Shown here in pieces: positions 4,966 to 13,758 of a DNA stretch of 14,101 nucleotides; position 1 is the first letter of the stretch, and each line of letters starts with the position of its first letter. Position numbers and translations under genes: made by a program. The stretch comes from Flavobacteriaceae bacterium (GTDB taxonomy: Bacteria > Bacteroidota > Bacteroidia > Flavobacteriales > Flavobacteriaceae). The notes below the pieces were generated by a model. That model saw only the letters and a program-made list of their open reading frames with translations, was not told the origin of the DNA and searched no databases. The DNA lies in the NCBI GenBank assembly GCA_018623655.1, contig JAAZVG010000026.1, positions 1 to 14,101 on the forward strand, read 5' to 3'.

Positions 4966-7500
4966 TTAGTTTTCTTCGGTGGTATTACCAATAGGTTCGT
5001 CCGATGAATTATCTGATTCATCAACTTCTAGATTTTTAATTTCTTCCTCATCTACCATCTCTTCCTCCTTAACTACTTTGGCTACAGCTGCAATTTCATC
5101 ATCGGCACGAAGATTAATAACCTTAACACCTTGTGTTGCTCTTCCCATTACGCGAAGATCTTCCACTGACATACGAATAGCCACTCCAGAGCGATTGATA
5201 ATCATAAGATCGTCGGCATCTGTCACCGATTTAATTGCTACAAGGTTTCCTGTTTTTTCGGTAATAGTTAAGGTTTTTACTCCTTTCCCACCACGATTGG
5301 TGATGCGATAGTCTTCTAATTCAGAACGCTTACCATACCCTTTCTCAGAAACCACTAGAATGTTTTCTTCAAGATTATTTACAGCTACCATCCCAATTAC
5401 CTCATCTTTTTCATTCGCTAAAGTAATTCCTCGTACCCCTGAGGCATTTCTACCCATTGGACGCGTCTTACTCTCTTCAAACCGAATTGCTTTACCTGAT
5501 TTAAGACCCAAGATAACCTGACTAGAACCCGTAGTTAGTTTAGCCTCAAGCAGTTCATCACCTTCGCGAATGGTGATTGCGTTAATACCACTCTGTCTTG
5601 GTCTTGAATACTGTTCTAAGACAGTCTTCTTAACGACTCCTTGCTTAGTTGCCATTATCACGTAATGGCTATTTACGTAATCTTCATCTTTAAGATCTTG
5701 GGTACAGATCACTGCCTTAATACGGTCTTCATTTTCAATTTGAATTAAGTTTTGGATCGCTCTCCCTTTAGAAGCCCTAGACCCTTCTGGAATTTCAAAC
5801 ACCCTCAACCAATAACATTTACCTAATTGGGTAAAGAATAACATATACTGGTGATTCGTTCCAACGAATATATCTTCTAGAAAGTCTTCATTACGAGTAG
5901 CAGACGCTTTTTGACCAACTCCACCTCTATTTTGAATCTTGTATTCTGCAAGAGGAGTTCTCTTGATATATCCTGCGTGCGAAATCGTAATTACAACCTG
6001 CTCGTCAGGAATCATATCCTCAATTCTAAAGTTTCCGCCTGAATAGTCGATTTGAGAGCGACGTTCATCGCCGAACTTTGAAACTACTTCTTCGAGTTCT
6101 TCAACAATAATATCCATTCGTCGTTCTTCACGATCAAGAATATCTTTTAAATCGGCAATTGTTGCCATTAATTCGTCGTATTCCCCTCGAAGTTTGTCTT
6201 GTTCAAGACCCGTTAATTGTCGAAGTCTCATTTCAACGATTGCCTTGGCTTGCGCTTCTGAAAGTTTAAAAGTCACAGTTAACTTTTCTCTGGCCTCCTC
6301 AACGTTTGCAGAGCCTCTGATGATCGCAATTACCTTGTCGATATTGTCTGAAGCAATAATCAGCCCCTCAACGATATGAGCGCGCTCCTCTGCTTTATTT
6401 AATTCAAATTGAGAACGACGAATAACTACCTCATGACGATGTTCCACGAAATGATGGATCATGTCTTTTAGGTTTAATAGCTGAGGACGCCCTTTAACAA
6501 GAGCAATATTATTTACACTAAACGAAGACTGCAGTGCAGTGTACTTATAGAGCATATTAAGTACAATGTTTGGTATCGCATCACGCTTCAAAACATAAAC
6601 AACACGCATCCCGTTTCGGTCTGACTCATCTCTGATCGCAGAGATACCCTCGATTTTTTTATCATTGACCAGATCCCATGTCTTTTTGATCATGTCAGCC
6701 TTATTCACCTGGTAAGGAATCTCAGTGACGACAATTGACTCCTTGCCTTGCACTTCTTCTATTACGGCTTTGCCTCGAATTACAACTCGACCTCTCCCCG
6801 TTTCAAAGGCTTCTCTTACTCCGTCATATCCATAGATGGTTCCACCTGTCGGAAAATCGGGTGCCTTGATATGCTGCATAAGACCTTCAATTGAAATATC
6901 TCGATCTCTAACATAAGCTATCGTTCCTTGAACAACTTCTGACAAGTTGTGTGGAGGCATATTTGTTGCCATACCAACAGCAATACCAGCAGCACCATTA
7001 ACCAAAAGGTTTGGAACTCTTGCAGGAAGAACCGTTGGCTCCTTTAAAGTGTCATCGAAATTGAGTTGATGATCAACAGTATCCTTATCGATATCAGCGA
7101 GCATCTCATCGGCAATCTTTCTCATTCTTGCCTCTGTGTAACGCATCGCAGCCGGCGAATCTCCATCTACAGAACCGAAATTTCCTTGACCGTCAACAAG
7201 CATATATCTCAGACTCCATTCTTGGGCCATTCGAACCATGGTATCGTAAACCGAAGTATCACCATGTGGGTGATATTTACCTAAAACCTCTCCAACAATT
7301 CTTGCTGATTTTTTGTAAGCTGAGTTTGAGCGAACTCCTAGCTCGTGCATTCCGTATAAAACGCGACGATGAACAGGTTTTAAACCATCCCGTACATCGG
7401 GTAATGCTCTTGAAACAATAACTGACATCGAATAGTCGATGTACGCTGACTTCATTTCGTCTTCAATGTTGATCGAAATGAGCTTTTCTCCTTCGTTCAT
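4966..7500 (-). CDS. gyrA: DNA gyrase subunit A
   Basis: GyrA of 844 residues, close to the family length. With GyrB it forms the A2B2 enzyme that introduces negative supercoils using ATP. The N-terminal breakage-reunion domain holds the catalytic Tyr121 in AAMRYTEAR. The quinolone-resistance region reads GKYHPHGDTSVYD; Thr82 and Asp86 align with E. coli Ser83 and Asp87. The C-terminal DNA-wrapping pinwheel begins near 520. At the GyrA-box position it reads QNRGGVG instead of QRRGGKG, and a later blade has NRGGKG at 735-740. The tail is acidic (EEEMVDEEEIKNLEVDE). The ATG at 7500 gives the expected N-terminus (EGEKLISINIEDEMK). The gene is divergent from clpC across 190 bases and is followed by the TPR gene. 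Confidence 0.98.
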   Translation of the reverse strand: MNEGEKLISINIEDEMKSAYIDYSMSVIVSRALPDVRDGLKPVHRRVLYGMHELGVRSNSAYKKSARIVGEVLGKYHPHGDTSVYDTMVRMAQEWSLRYMLVDGQGNFGSVDGDSPAAMRYTEARMRKIADEMLADIDKDTVDHQLNFDDTLKEPTVLPARVPNLLVNGAAGIAVGMATNMPPHNLSEVVQGTIAYVRDRDISIEGLMQHIKAPDFPTGGTIYGYDGVREAFETGRGRVVIRGKAVIEEVQGKESIVVTEIPYQVNKADMIKKTWDLVNDKKIEGISAIRDESDRNGMRVVYVLKRDAIPNIVLNMLYKYTALQSSFSVNNIALVKGRPQLLNLKDMIHHFVEHRHEVVIRRSQFELNKAEERAHIVEGLIIASDNIDKVIAIIRGSANVEEAREKLTVTFKLSEAQAKAIVEMRLRQLTGLEQDKLRGEYDELMATIADLKDILDREERRMDIIVEELEEVVSKFGDERRSQIDYSGGNFRIEDMIPDEQVVITISHAGYIKRTPLAEYKIQNRGGVGQKASATRNEDFLEDIFVGTNHQYMLFFTQLGKCYWLRVFEIPEGSRASKGRAIQNLIQIENEDRIKAVICTQDLKDEDYVNSHYVIMATKQGVVKKTVLEQYSRPRQSGINAITIREGDELLEAKLTTGSSQVILGLKSGKAIRFEESKTRPMGRNASGVRGITLANEKDEVIGMVAVNNLEENILVVSEKGYGKRSELEDYRITNRGGKGVKTLTITEKTGNLVAIKSVTDADDLMIINRSGVAIRMSVEDLRVMGRATQGVKVINLRADDEIAAVAKVVKEEEMVDEEEIKNLEVDESDNSSDEPIGNTTEEN

Positions 7501-7690
7501 TAATCTACGATATTTACTTATAAGTTAATAAGCCAAATTACGATTAATGATAGCCCAGACCCACAGATTTAGAAGCGTTTAATCAACTATTTATCAACAA
7601 AACTGAAAAGCTGTCAGGTGAATAACTCTAGGCATGAAAATTGAATATTGGTAATCAAATTATTAATTTAGAGATTTAATCGCGGAAGTT
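7501..7690. promoter_or_regulatory. Divergent gyrA-clpC regulatory region
   Basis: This 190-base intergenic region should carry promoters for both genes. For clpC, TTG (7641-7643) lies 20 bases before TAATTTAG (7664-7671), one mismatch from the Bacteroidota -7 consensus; transcription would start near 7677, giving a short leader. A GGAAG sequence before the clpC ATG may be the ribosome binding site. For gyrA no good pair is visible; the minus-strand TAATTTGG at 7540-7533 lacks a partner. A perfect ten-base palindrome ACTTATAAGT lies at 7516-7525, close to the gyrA start; its role is unknown. No heat-shock operator such as CIRCE or a CtsR site was recognised. Confidence 0.4.
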
Positions 7691-10231
7691 ATGGATGATA
7701 ATTTTTCACCAAGAGTTAAAGAAGTACTCTCTCACTCAAAAGATGAGGCGCTTCGACTAGGTCACGACTTTATTGGAACAGAACACTTACTCTTAGGCAT
7801 TCTAAAAGATGGGAGCGGTAAAGCGATTAGTATCCTTGATCAACTCGATATCGATCTAGAGCACCTCCGTAGAAAAGTAGAAATACTTAGCCCAAGTAAT
7901 ACAGACGGATTAGCAAGTAATGACAAGAAAAACTTACGATTGACTAGACAAGCAGAGCGCGCAATTAAAACCACATTTCTAGAGGCAAAGTTATTTCAAA
8001 GCACTACGATCAATACCGCCCATTTGTTATTGTGTATCCTAAGAAATGAAAATGATCCGACTACACGGCTCATGCAAAAAATCAAGGTAGACTACGACAC
8101 GGTAAAAGAGCAATTCAAATCGATGATCACTCAAGACGAAGATTATCTCGATAGTCCATCAGCAGATTCGTTTTCAGAATCTTCTGACCTTCCTGAAGAA
8201 GAGAATACAGCCAACAAAGCCGCTAGCAGCTCTAAAAAGGGAGTGAAATCAAAAACCCCGGTGCTGGACAATTTCGGAAGAGATTTGACAAAACTGGCTG
8301 AGGAAAACAAACTAGATCCTGTTGTAGGTCGAACAAAAGAAATTGAGCGTGTTTCGCAGATATTAAGTAGAAGAAAGAAAAACAATCCATTACTTATCGG
8401 GGAACCTGGAGTGGGTAAAAGTGCAATAGCCGAAGGACTTGCTCTCAGAATTGTTCAAAAAAAGGTATCTCGCATATTGTATAACAAAAGGGTAATCACT
8501 CTTGACCTAGCTTCTTTAGTAGCAGGGACCAAATATCGCGGTCAATTCGAAGAACGAATGAAGGCGGTGATGAATGAGCTTGAAAAAAATCGGGAAATCA
8601 TCTTATTTATTGATGAAATTCACACTATTGTCGGCGCCGGAGGAGCTACAGGCAGCTTAGATGCTTCAAACATGTTTAAACCTGCTCTCGCACGTGGCGA
8701 AGTACAATGTATTGGTGCAACCACTTTAGATGAATATCGACAACACATTGAAAAGGACGGCGCCTTAGAACGAAGATTTCAAAAGGTGATTGTAGAACCA
8801 ACTACCATAGATGAAACCATCGAAATCCTTCAAAATATTAGAGAACGATACGAAGATCATCACAATGTTCGATATACCGATGAGGCATTAACAGCTTGTG
8901 TGAGCCTGTCTAATCGCTACATCAGTGACCGTTTTCTGCCGGACAAGGCAATAGATGCTATGGACGAAGCCGGTTCACGTGTTCATATCATCAATATGAA
9001 TGTCCCTAAACAGATATTAGAACTAGAGAAAAAGCTTGAGGACGTTCGCGTGCTTAAAAACGAGGTAGTTAAAAAACAACGTTACGAAGAGGCTGCAAAA
9101 TTACGTGACGACGAAAAGCGTTTAGAGAAAGAGTTAGAGGATGGCCAAGCAGCATGGGAAGAAGAGAGCAAACAGCACAGAGAAGTCGTAGATGCAGAAC
9201 AAGTGGCTGATGTGATATCAATGATGAGTGGTGTTCCTGTTACCAAAATCGCTACAGCGGAAAGTAACAAGCTTGCAAAGCTCCCTAACGAATTGAAGAA
9301 AAAATTAATTGGACAAGACGATGCTGTTGACAAGGTTGCAAAAGCAATTCAGAGGAACAGAGCAGGTCTTAAAGATCCGAATAAGCCGATAGGATCATTT
9401 ATATTTTTAGGTCAAACAGGTGTAGGTAAAACGCAGTTAACCAAGGTTTTAGCAAAAGAACTTTTTGATAGCGAAGATGCACTAATCCGAATTGACATGA
9501 GCGAATACATGGAGAAATTCGCTATATCAAGATTAGTTGGTGCCCCTCCCGGATATGTAGGTTATGAAGAAGGTGGGCAACTAACCGAAAAAGTAAGGAG
9601 AAAACCCTATGCGGTTATACTACTTGATGAAATTGAAAAAGCTCACCCTGACATTTTCAACATGCTTCTTCAAGTTCTCGATGACGGTTACTTAACTGAT
9701 AGCCTTGGTCGAAAAATTGACTTTAGAAACACTATAATTATTATGACCTCGAACATCGGGGCAAGACAAATAAAAGACTTTGGCCAAGGGGTTGGATTTG
9801 GAACTGCTGCCAAGAAAGCACAAGAAGGGGATCACAATCGAGCAGTCATAGAAAAAGCTCTTAAAAAAGCATTTGCTCCTGAATTCTTAAATCGCATCGA
9901 CGATGTGGTTGTATTTAATACATTAGAAAAAGAAGATATTCATAAGATTATCGATATTGAACTGGTAAAGGTTGTTCATCGAATTGAAGAATTGGGCTAT
10001 AAAATCGAACTTTCTAAAGAAGCAAAAGAATTTATCGCTGATAAAGGATTTGACAAGCAATACGGTGCTCGTCCTTTAAAGCGTGCTATTCAAAAGTATA
10101 TTGAAGATTTGTTAGCTGAGGAAATTGTAAATAATCGGCTAACTGAAGGCGATCATATAATTCTTGATCTAGAGGATTCGAAAAACAGTCTTGTAGTGCA
10201 GCGATCTACTGCCACTGAAAATGCCGACTAG
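7691..10231 (+). CDS. clpC: ClpC, AAA+ unfoldase of the Clp protease
   Basis: Class I Clp ATPase of 846 residues, a typical ClpC length. It unfolds proteins and feeds them to ClpP in the cytoplasm. Domains in order: two N-terminal Clp repeats (about 1-145); a charged linker (150-190); AAA-1 with Walker A GEPGVGKS (237-244), Walker B ILFIDEIH (304-311) and an Arg pair at 361-362; a short middle domain with a UVR motif (KQRYEEAAKLRDDEKRLEKE, about 462-481), which marks ClpC rather than ClpB; AAA-2 with Walker A GQTGVGKT (574-581), Walker B VILLDEIE (642-649) and sensor-2 GARPLKR (792-798). The loop GVGFG (residues 700-704) fits the VGF ClpP-docking loop of ClpC. All ATPase motifs are intact. 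The Firmicutes regulators McsA/McsB/CtsR are not next to it. Confidence 0.96.
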   Translation: MDDNFSPRVKEVLSHSKDEALRLGHDFIGTEHLLLGILKDGSGKAISILDQLDIDLEHLRRKVEILSPSNTDGLASNDKKNLRLTRQAERAIKTTFLEAKLFQSTTINTAHLLLCILRNENDPTTRLMQKIKVDYDTVKEQFKSMITQDEDYLDSPSADSFSESSDLPEEENTANKAASSSKKGVKSKTPVLDNFGRDLTKLAEENKLDPVVGRTKEIERVSQILSRRKKNNPLLIGEPGVGKSAIAEGLALRIVQKKVSRILYNKRVITLDLASLVAGTKYRGQFEERMKAVMNELEKNREIILFIDEIHTIVGAGGATGSLDASNMFKPALARGEVQCIGATTLDEYRQHIEKDGALERRFQKVIVEPTTIDETIEILQNIRERYEDHHNVRYTDEALTACVSLSNRYISDRFLPDKAIDAMDEAGSRVHIINMNVPKQILELEKKLEDVRVLKNEVVKKQRYEEAAKLRDDEKRLEKELEDGQAAWEEESKQHREVVDAEQVADVISMMSGVPVTKIATAESNKLAKLPNELKKKLIGQDDAVDKVAKAIQRNRAGLKDPNKPIGSFIFLGQTGVGKTQLTKVLAKELFDSEDALIRIDMSEYMEKFAISRLVGAPPGYVGYEEGGQLTEKVRRKPYAVILLDEIEKAHPDIFNMLLQVLDDGYLTDSLGRKIDFRNTIIIMTSNIGARQIKDFGQGVGFGTAAKKAQEGDHNRAVIEKALKKAFAPEFLNRIDDVVVFNTLEKEDIHKIIDIELVKVVHRIEELGYKIELSKEAKEFIADKGFDKQYGARPLKRAIQKYIEDLLAEEIVNNRLTEGDHIILDLEDSKNSLVVQRSTATENAD

Positions 10232-10259
10232 TTTTTACTAAAATTTCGGCTTTTAGTAA
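10223..10259 (+). terminator. Possible clpC terminator with two alternative hairpins
   Basis: Two foldings are possible across the clpC stop codon. One pairs GCCGA (10223-10227) with TCGGC (10246-10250), with TAGT/ACTA inside, followed by TTTTAG. The other pairs TTACTAAAA (10235-10243) with TTTTAGTAA (10251-10259). The first resembles a weak rho-independent terminator; the second is AT-only and has no U-tract after it. They share bases and exclude one another. Confidence 0.35.
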
Positions 10260-10309
10260 CATCTGCTGCTGAAGTAGTAATAATTATTGATTCTGAATAG
10301 AATTATGTT

Positions 10310-10346
10310 AAAAAGAGTACCGGATTCTGTGCTCTTTTTTTGTTTT
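10310..10346 (+). terminator. Terminator or attenuator upstream of thrA
   Basis: AAAAAGAGTAC (10310-10320) pairs with GTGCTCTTTTT (10329-10339), with one G-T pair, around an eight-base loop, followed by TTGTTTT. It is a good rho-independent terminator only about 33 bases before the thrA ATG. It may simply end clpC transcription. It could also attenuate the threonine operon, since no good promoter is visible between it and thrA. AGAAT at 10299-10303 can pair with ATTCT at 10290-10294 or with the same sequence at 10324-10328 in the terminator loop. Confidence 0.6.
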
Positions 10347-10378
10347 GAAGTACTTTGCGCGCCGAGAATTCAACAATC

Positions 10379-12832
10379 ATGACCGTATTAAAGTTTGGAG
10401 GTAGTTCAGTAGCCGATTCGGAGCGCCTCGACAAAGTAGTAAACATTATAAAATCTCACGCCTCGAATGGCCGAGTTGTCGTTGTCGTTTCAGCATTCGG
10501 AAATACCACCAATCTATTAACCACTGCACTTCATTTAGCTTCTTTACAAGACCAAGAATATTTGGTGGCGCTTAAAGAAGTTTTTACAAAAATCGATTCT
10601 ATAGCTAGTACTCTTAAACTTTCTGAAGCTACAGCAAGTGGAATCACAAAATACAAGGTCGAACTCTCAAAAATGCTTGAAGGTGTTTTTCTAACAAGAG
10701 AAGCAGGACCTCGAATTACAGACAAAATACTGGGATCAGGAGAACTATTCTCTTCATTACTGCTGACCGATAAGCTCAATAACTCAGGAAGTAAGGCAAT
10801 TTGGGAGAATTCTTACAACTTTATCAAAGTTCGAAATGAAAATGGAGAGAAAAAGGTGATGCAGAAATCATCTTATCTCTTAATGCAACGCCTTAAAGAG
10901 CGTGAGGACATTATTGTTTTACCTGGGTTTATTGCAAGTACTGAAAATGGAGTTCCTACCACCCTGGGAAGAGGAGGATCTGATTTTTCTGCAGCGCTAT
11001 TTTCGGCTGGTCTTGAAGCCAAAGAATTATACGTCTATACAGATGTAAGCGGTATTTATACTGCAGACCCTAGACTGGTTAAGCAAGCACGGCCTGTTGA
11101 GAAACTATCCTATCGCGAAGCATTAGAATTATCTCATTTTGGAGCTAAGGTCTTATATGCACCCTCGGTTCAACCTGCCTTCGATAAATTAATCCCAATT
11201 TATATCAAAAATACTTTTGAACCAGAAGCAGCGGGAACCTTAATTCAGGACCTTCCTACTGACAAAAACACAACTACCGTTAGCGGCATCACTCATTTAG
11301 AGTCTATTTCTTTGATAACGGTAGAAGGCGCAGGAATGATTGGTCGTTTTGGGTTTGCAAAGCGCTTTTTTGAAGCCATCGGCAATGAGCGAATCAATAT
11401 TATTTTAATTACCCAAGCTTCTTCAGAATATTCATTATGTGTAGCCGTAGCCACCGAAGATGCACATCAAGCAAAAGCGGTAATCGATCGAGAGTTTGCT
11501 CTAGAGATTGAAACCCGAAGAATACAACCTGTATCCGTTGTGTCTGATCTAAGCATAGTCGCTTTGATTGGCGAACAGATGAAGAGTCATACCGGAGTTA
11601 GCGGAAAACTCTTCAGTAGTCTTGGGGCGAACAACATTAATATTGTAGCTATTGCTCAAGGGTCTTCAGAGCGAAATATCTCTTTTGTAATCGAGCAAAA
11701 GAATGTCAAGAAAGCGCTGAACACTATTCATGAACGCTTTTTTGAACGTCAACGTAAACAGATCAACCTTTTTGTAGTTGGTGTTGGTACGGTTGGATCA
11801 CGACTTCTCAATATTCTAAACAGCCAAAAAGAGCATTTACTTCAAAAGCTATCTATTGACCTTAGAGTAGTGGGAATAAGTAATTCAAGAACCATGAGTT
11901 TTTTGCAGAGTGGACATGACCTTGCGGATTGGAAAAAACCACTTGAGACAGGAAAGTCTGCAAATATCGAATCTTTTATAAGTACCATAAAAGATTTAAA
12001 CCTTCGCAATAGTATTTTTATCGACAATACCGCTAATGACATTGTAGCAAGTAGCTATCATCAGTTATTATCTCAAGGAATTGGGGTCGTCACCTGTAAT
12101 AAGATAGCCTGTTCGTCAGATTTAAATAATTACAAAAAGCTACAGAAAGAGAGTATTCGCGGCCAAGTCCCCTTCTTCTACGAAACCAATGTAGGGGCTG
12201 GATTACCTATTATAGATACTCTAAAAAACCTCATTGACTCTGGTGATTCAGTAAACTCTATTACAGCTGTACTTTCAGGTAGTTTAAATTTTATTTTTGA
12301 TAGTTACAATGGCACTGAATCCTTCGATTCAATTGTCAGAAAAGCAATGAGTGGCGGTTATACTGAGCCTGACCCAAGAATTGATTTAAGCGGTCTTGAT
12401 GTAAAGAGAAAACTCCTAATCTTAGCTCGAGAAAGCGGATATCCTTTAGAAATAGAAGATATTAAAACAACACCTTTTCTTCCTGAAAAGGCTGCAAAAT
12501 CAACTAGTATTGATGACTTCTTAGAAGCTTTAAAAGCCAACGAATCTCACTTCCAATCGCTATTTCAACAAGCAAATAGTAATGGAAAGAAGTTGAAATT
12601 TGTGGCCGAGCTCTTAAAAGATGAAACCGGTGAACTTATTACTAAGGTGGGGCTAAAGGCTGTGGCACCCGACTCAGATTATTACAATCTATCAGGAAGT
12701 GATAACATTCTCATCCTTTACACCGATCGTTACCGATCTCAACCTCTTGTAATCAAAGGTGCTGGAGCCGGAGCAGATGTTACTGCATCAGGTTTATTTG
12801 GAGATATCATACGAGCTAGCAATCAACGATGA
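10379..12832 (+). CDS. thrA: Bifunctional aspartokinase/homoserine dehydrogenase I
   Basis: Fusion enzyme of 817 residues. The N-terminal aspartokinase phosphorylates aspartate; the C-terminal NAD(P)-dependent homoserine dehydrogenase reduces aspartate semialdehyde to homoserine. Aspartokinase motifs: KFGGSS from residue 5 and GRGGSD at 197-202. Two ACT-type regulatory domains lie at about 308-382 and 392-457, where threonine normally binds and inhibits. The dehydrogenase has the nucleotide-binding motif VVGVGTVG (466-473), TCNK with Lys575, FYETNVGAG, Glu663 in GYTEPDPR, and the catalytic pair Asp674 and Lys678 in GLDVKRK. I chose the ATG at 10379 (MTVLKFGG) over a TTG eight codons upstream because family members begin a few residues before KFGG. 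The TGA stop overlaps the thrB ATG as ATGA, implying translational coupling. Confidence 0.97.
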   Translation: MTVLKFGGSSVADSERLDKVVNIIKSHASNGRVVVVVSAFGNTTNLLTTALHLASLQDQEYLVALKEVFTKIDSIASTLKLSEATASGITKYKVELSKMLEGVFLTREAGPRITDKILGSGELFSSLLLTDKLNNSGSKAIWENSYNFIKVRNENGEKKVMQKSSYLLMQRLKEREDIIVLPGFIASTENGVPTTLGRGGSDFSAALFSAGLEAKELYVYTDVSGIYTADPRLVKQARPVEKLSYREALELSHFGAKVLYAPSVQPAFDKLIPIYIKNTFEPEAAGTLIQDLPTDKNTTTVSGITHLESISLITVEGAGMIGRFGFAKRFFEAIGNERINIILITQASSEYSLCVAVATEDAHQAKAVIDREFALEIETRRIQPVSVVSDLSIVALIGEQMKSHTGVSGKLFSSLGANNINIVAIAQGSSERNISFVIEQKNVKKALNTIHERFFERQRKQINLFVVGVGTVGSRLLNILNSQKEHLLQKLSIDLRVVGISNSRTMSFLQSGHDLADWKKPLETGKSANIESFISTIKDLNLRNSIFIDNTANDIVASSYHQLLSQGIGVVTCNKIACSSDLNNYKKLQKESIRGQVPFFYETNVGAGLPIIDTLKNLIDSGDSVNSITAVLSGSLNFIFDSYNGTESFDSIVRKAMSGGYTEPDPRIDLSGLDVKRKLLILARESGYPLEIEDIKTTPFLPEKAAKSTSIDDFLEALKANESHFQSLFQQANSNGKKLKFVAELLKDETGELITKVGLKAVAPDSDYYNLSGSDNILILYTDRYRSQPLVIKGAGAGADVTASGLFGDIIRASNQR

Positions 12833-13758
12833 AAGATTCTATTCGCATATGGTGCCCTGGTTCTGTATCTAATATTAATGTTGGATTTGATACTCTTGGA
12901 TTTTGCCTTTCTGACGCCGGAGATGAGATTATCGCTGAAAGAGTGTCCACAGCAGGTGTTCACTTAGGTGCCTTAAGAGGGTTTCCTACCCCTTCTAATC
13001 CCAGTGAAAATGTTGCCTATGTTGCAGCAAATGCTGTATACAATGCAGCAGGAGAATCAAAAATTGGAGTTAAGCTCAATATTGATAAGAGAATTAAACC
13101 TGGAAGTGGAGTCGGGAGTAGTGCAGCAAGCGCCGTCGGTGCTGCCTTTGCTGTAAATGAACTTCTCGGTAGACCATTCTCCAAACAAGAACTACTTCCC
13201 TTTTGTATCGACGGTGAGGCAATAGCTAGTAAAACAAGACACGCTGACAATATTGCCCCGGCGCTTTTGGGAGGGTTTTGTTTAGTAGTAACTCAAGAAA
13301 ATCATTTAGCGGTAAATCTAGAAACCGATTTAGATTTGCACTATGTAGTTGCACATCAACAAATAGAGATTAAAACTTCTGCCTCAAGAACAGTAATACC
13401 CAAAGAAATTCCTCTAAAGACATCCATCAAACAATGGAGTAACCTTGGAGGTTTTACCGCTGCATTATTTAAAAACGACATAAGATTACTCGTGCATTGT
13501 GCGAAAGATTTTGTAGTTGAGGTACACCGCAAGTCTCAGATTCCGCATTTCAGTGAATTAAACGATTTGGCACTCAAGAATGGAGGCTTAATCTTTGGAA
13601 TTTCTGGATCTGGTCCTTCTGTATTTGCCTTGTGTGAAGGAAAACATAATGCAGACAACGTAAAAAGCGCATTTGATCAACTTTTAAGAAACAAGGAACA
13701 CGACTATCACTTATACTGTGGAGCAGTAGCTAAAAATGGAGTTCATGAACTACTATAA
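12829..13758 (+). CDS. thrB: Homoserine kinase
   Basis: GHMP-family kinase of 309 residues, the usual length for ThrB. It phosphorylates homoserine with ATP to O-phosphohomoserine, the substrate of the next gene. Motif 1 is PGSVSNINVGFDTLG (10-24), the ATP-binding motif 2 is PGSGVGSSAAS (91-101), and motif 3 is GISGSGPS (257-264). The start ATG overlaps the thrA stop (ATGA), and the 3' end overlaps thrC by 14 bases. The tight packing supports one polycistronic operon with matched expression. No signal peptide; cytoplasmic. Confidence 0.96.
   Translation: MKDSIRIWCPGSVSNINVGFDTLGFCLSDAGDEIIAERVSTAGVHLGALRGFPTPSNPSENVAYVAANAVYNAAGESKIGVKLNIDKRIKPGSGVGSSAASAVGAAFAVNELLGRPFSKQELLPFCIDGEAIASKTRHADNIAPALLGGFCLVVTQENHLAVNLETDLDLHYVVAHQQIEIKTSASRTVIPKEIPLKTSIKQWSNLGGFTAALFKNDIRLLVHCAKDFVVEVHRKSQIPHFSELNDLALKNGGLIFGISGSGPSVFALCEGKHNADNVKSAFDQLLRNKEHDYHLYCGAVAKNGVHELL

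Noticed and set aside
4979..5311. 110-codon plus-strand frame opposite gyrA, and similar frames opposite other genes
   Set aside because: They lie fully inside strongly recognised genes on the other strand, have low-complexity Ser/Ile/Thr-rich products and no ribosome binding sites.
7533..7540. Minus-strand TAATTTGG as a gyrA -7 promoter element
   Set aside because: It differs from TAnnTTTG and has no TTG at a suitable distance upstream.
10232..10300. Leader-peptide candidate with Val-Val-Ile-Ile-Ile codons (about 10274-10288) before thrA
   Set aside because: The frame is the continuation of clpC after its stop and has no ATG, GTG or TTG start; the codons are not threonine.
10347..10358. 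TACTTTGC as a thrA -7 promoter element
   Set aside because: It has one mismatch to the consensus, and the only nearby TTG is eight bases upstream instead of about 20.
10355..10378. TTG start giving ThrA eight more residues
   Set aside because: The extra residues RAENSTI do not fit the family N-terminus, which begins just before KFGG; the ATG at 10379 fits.
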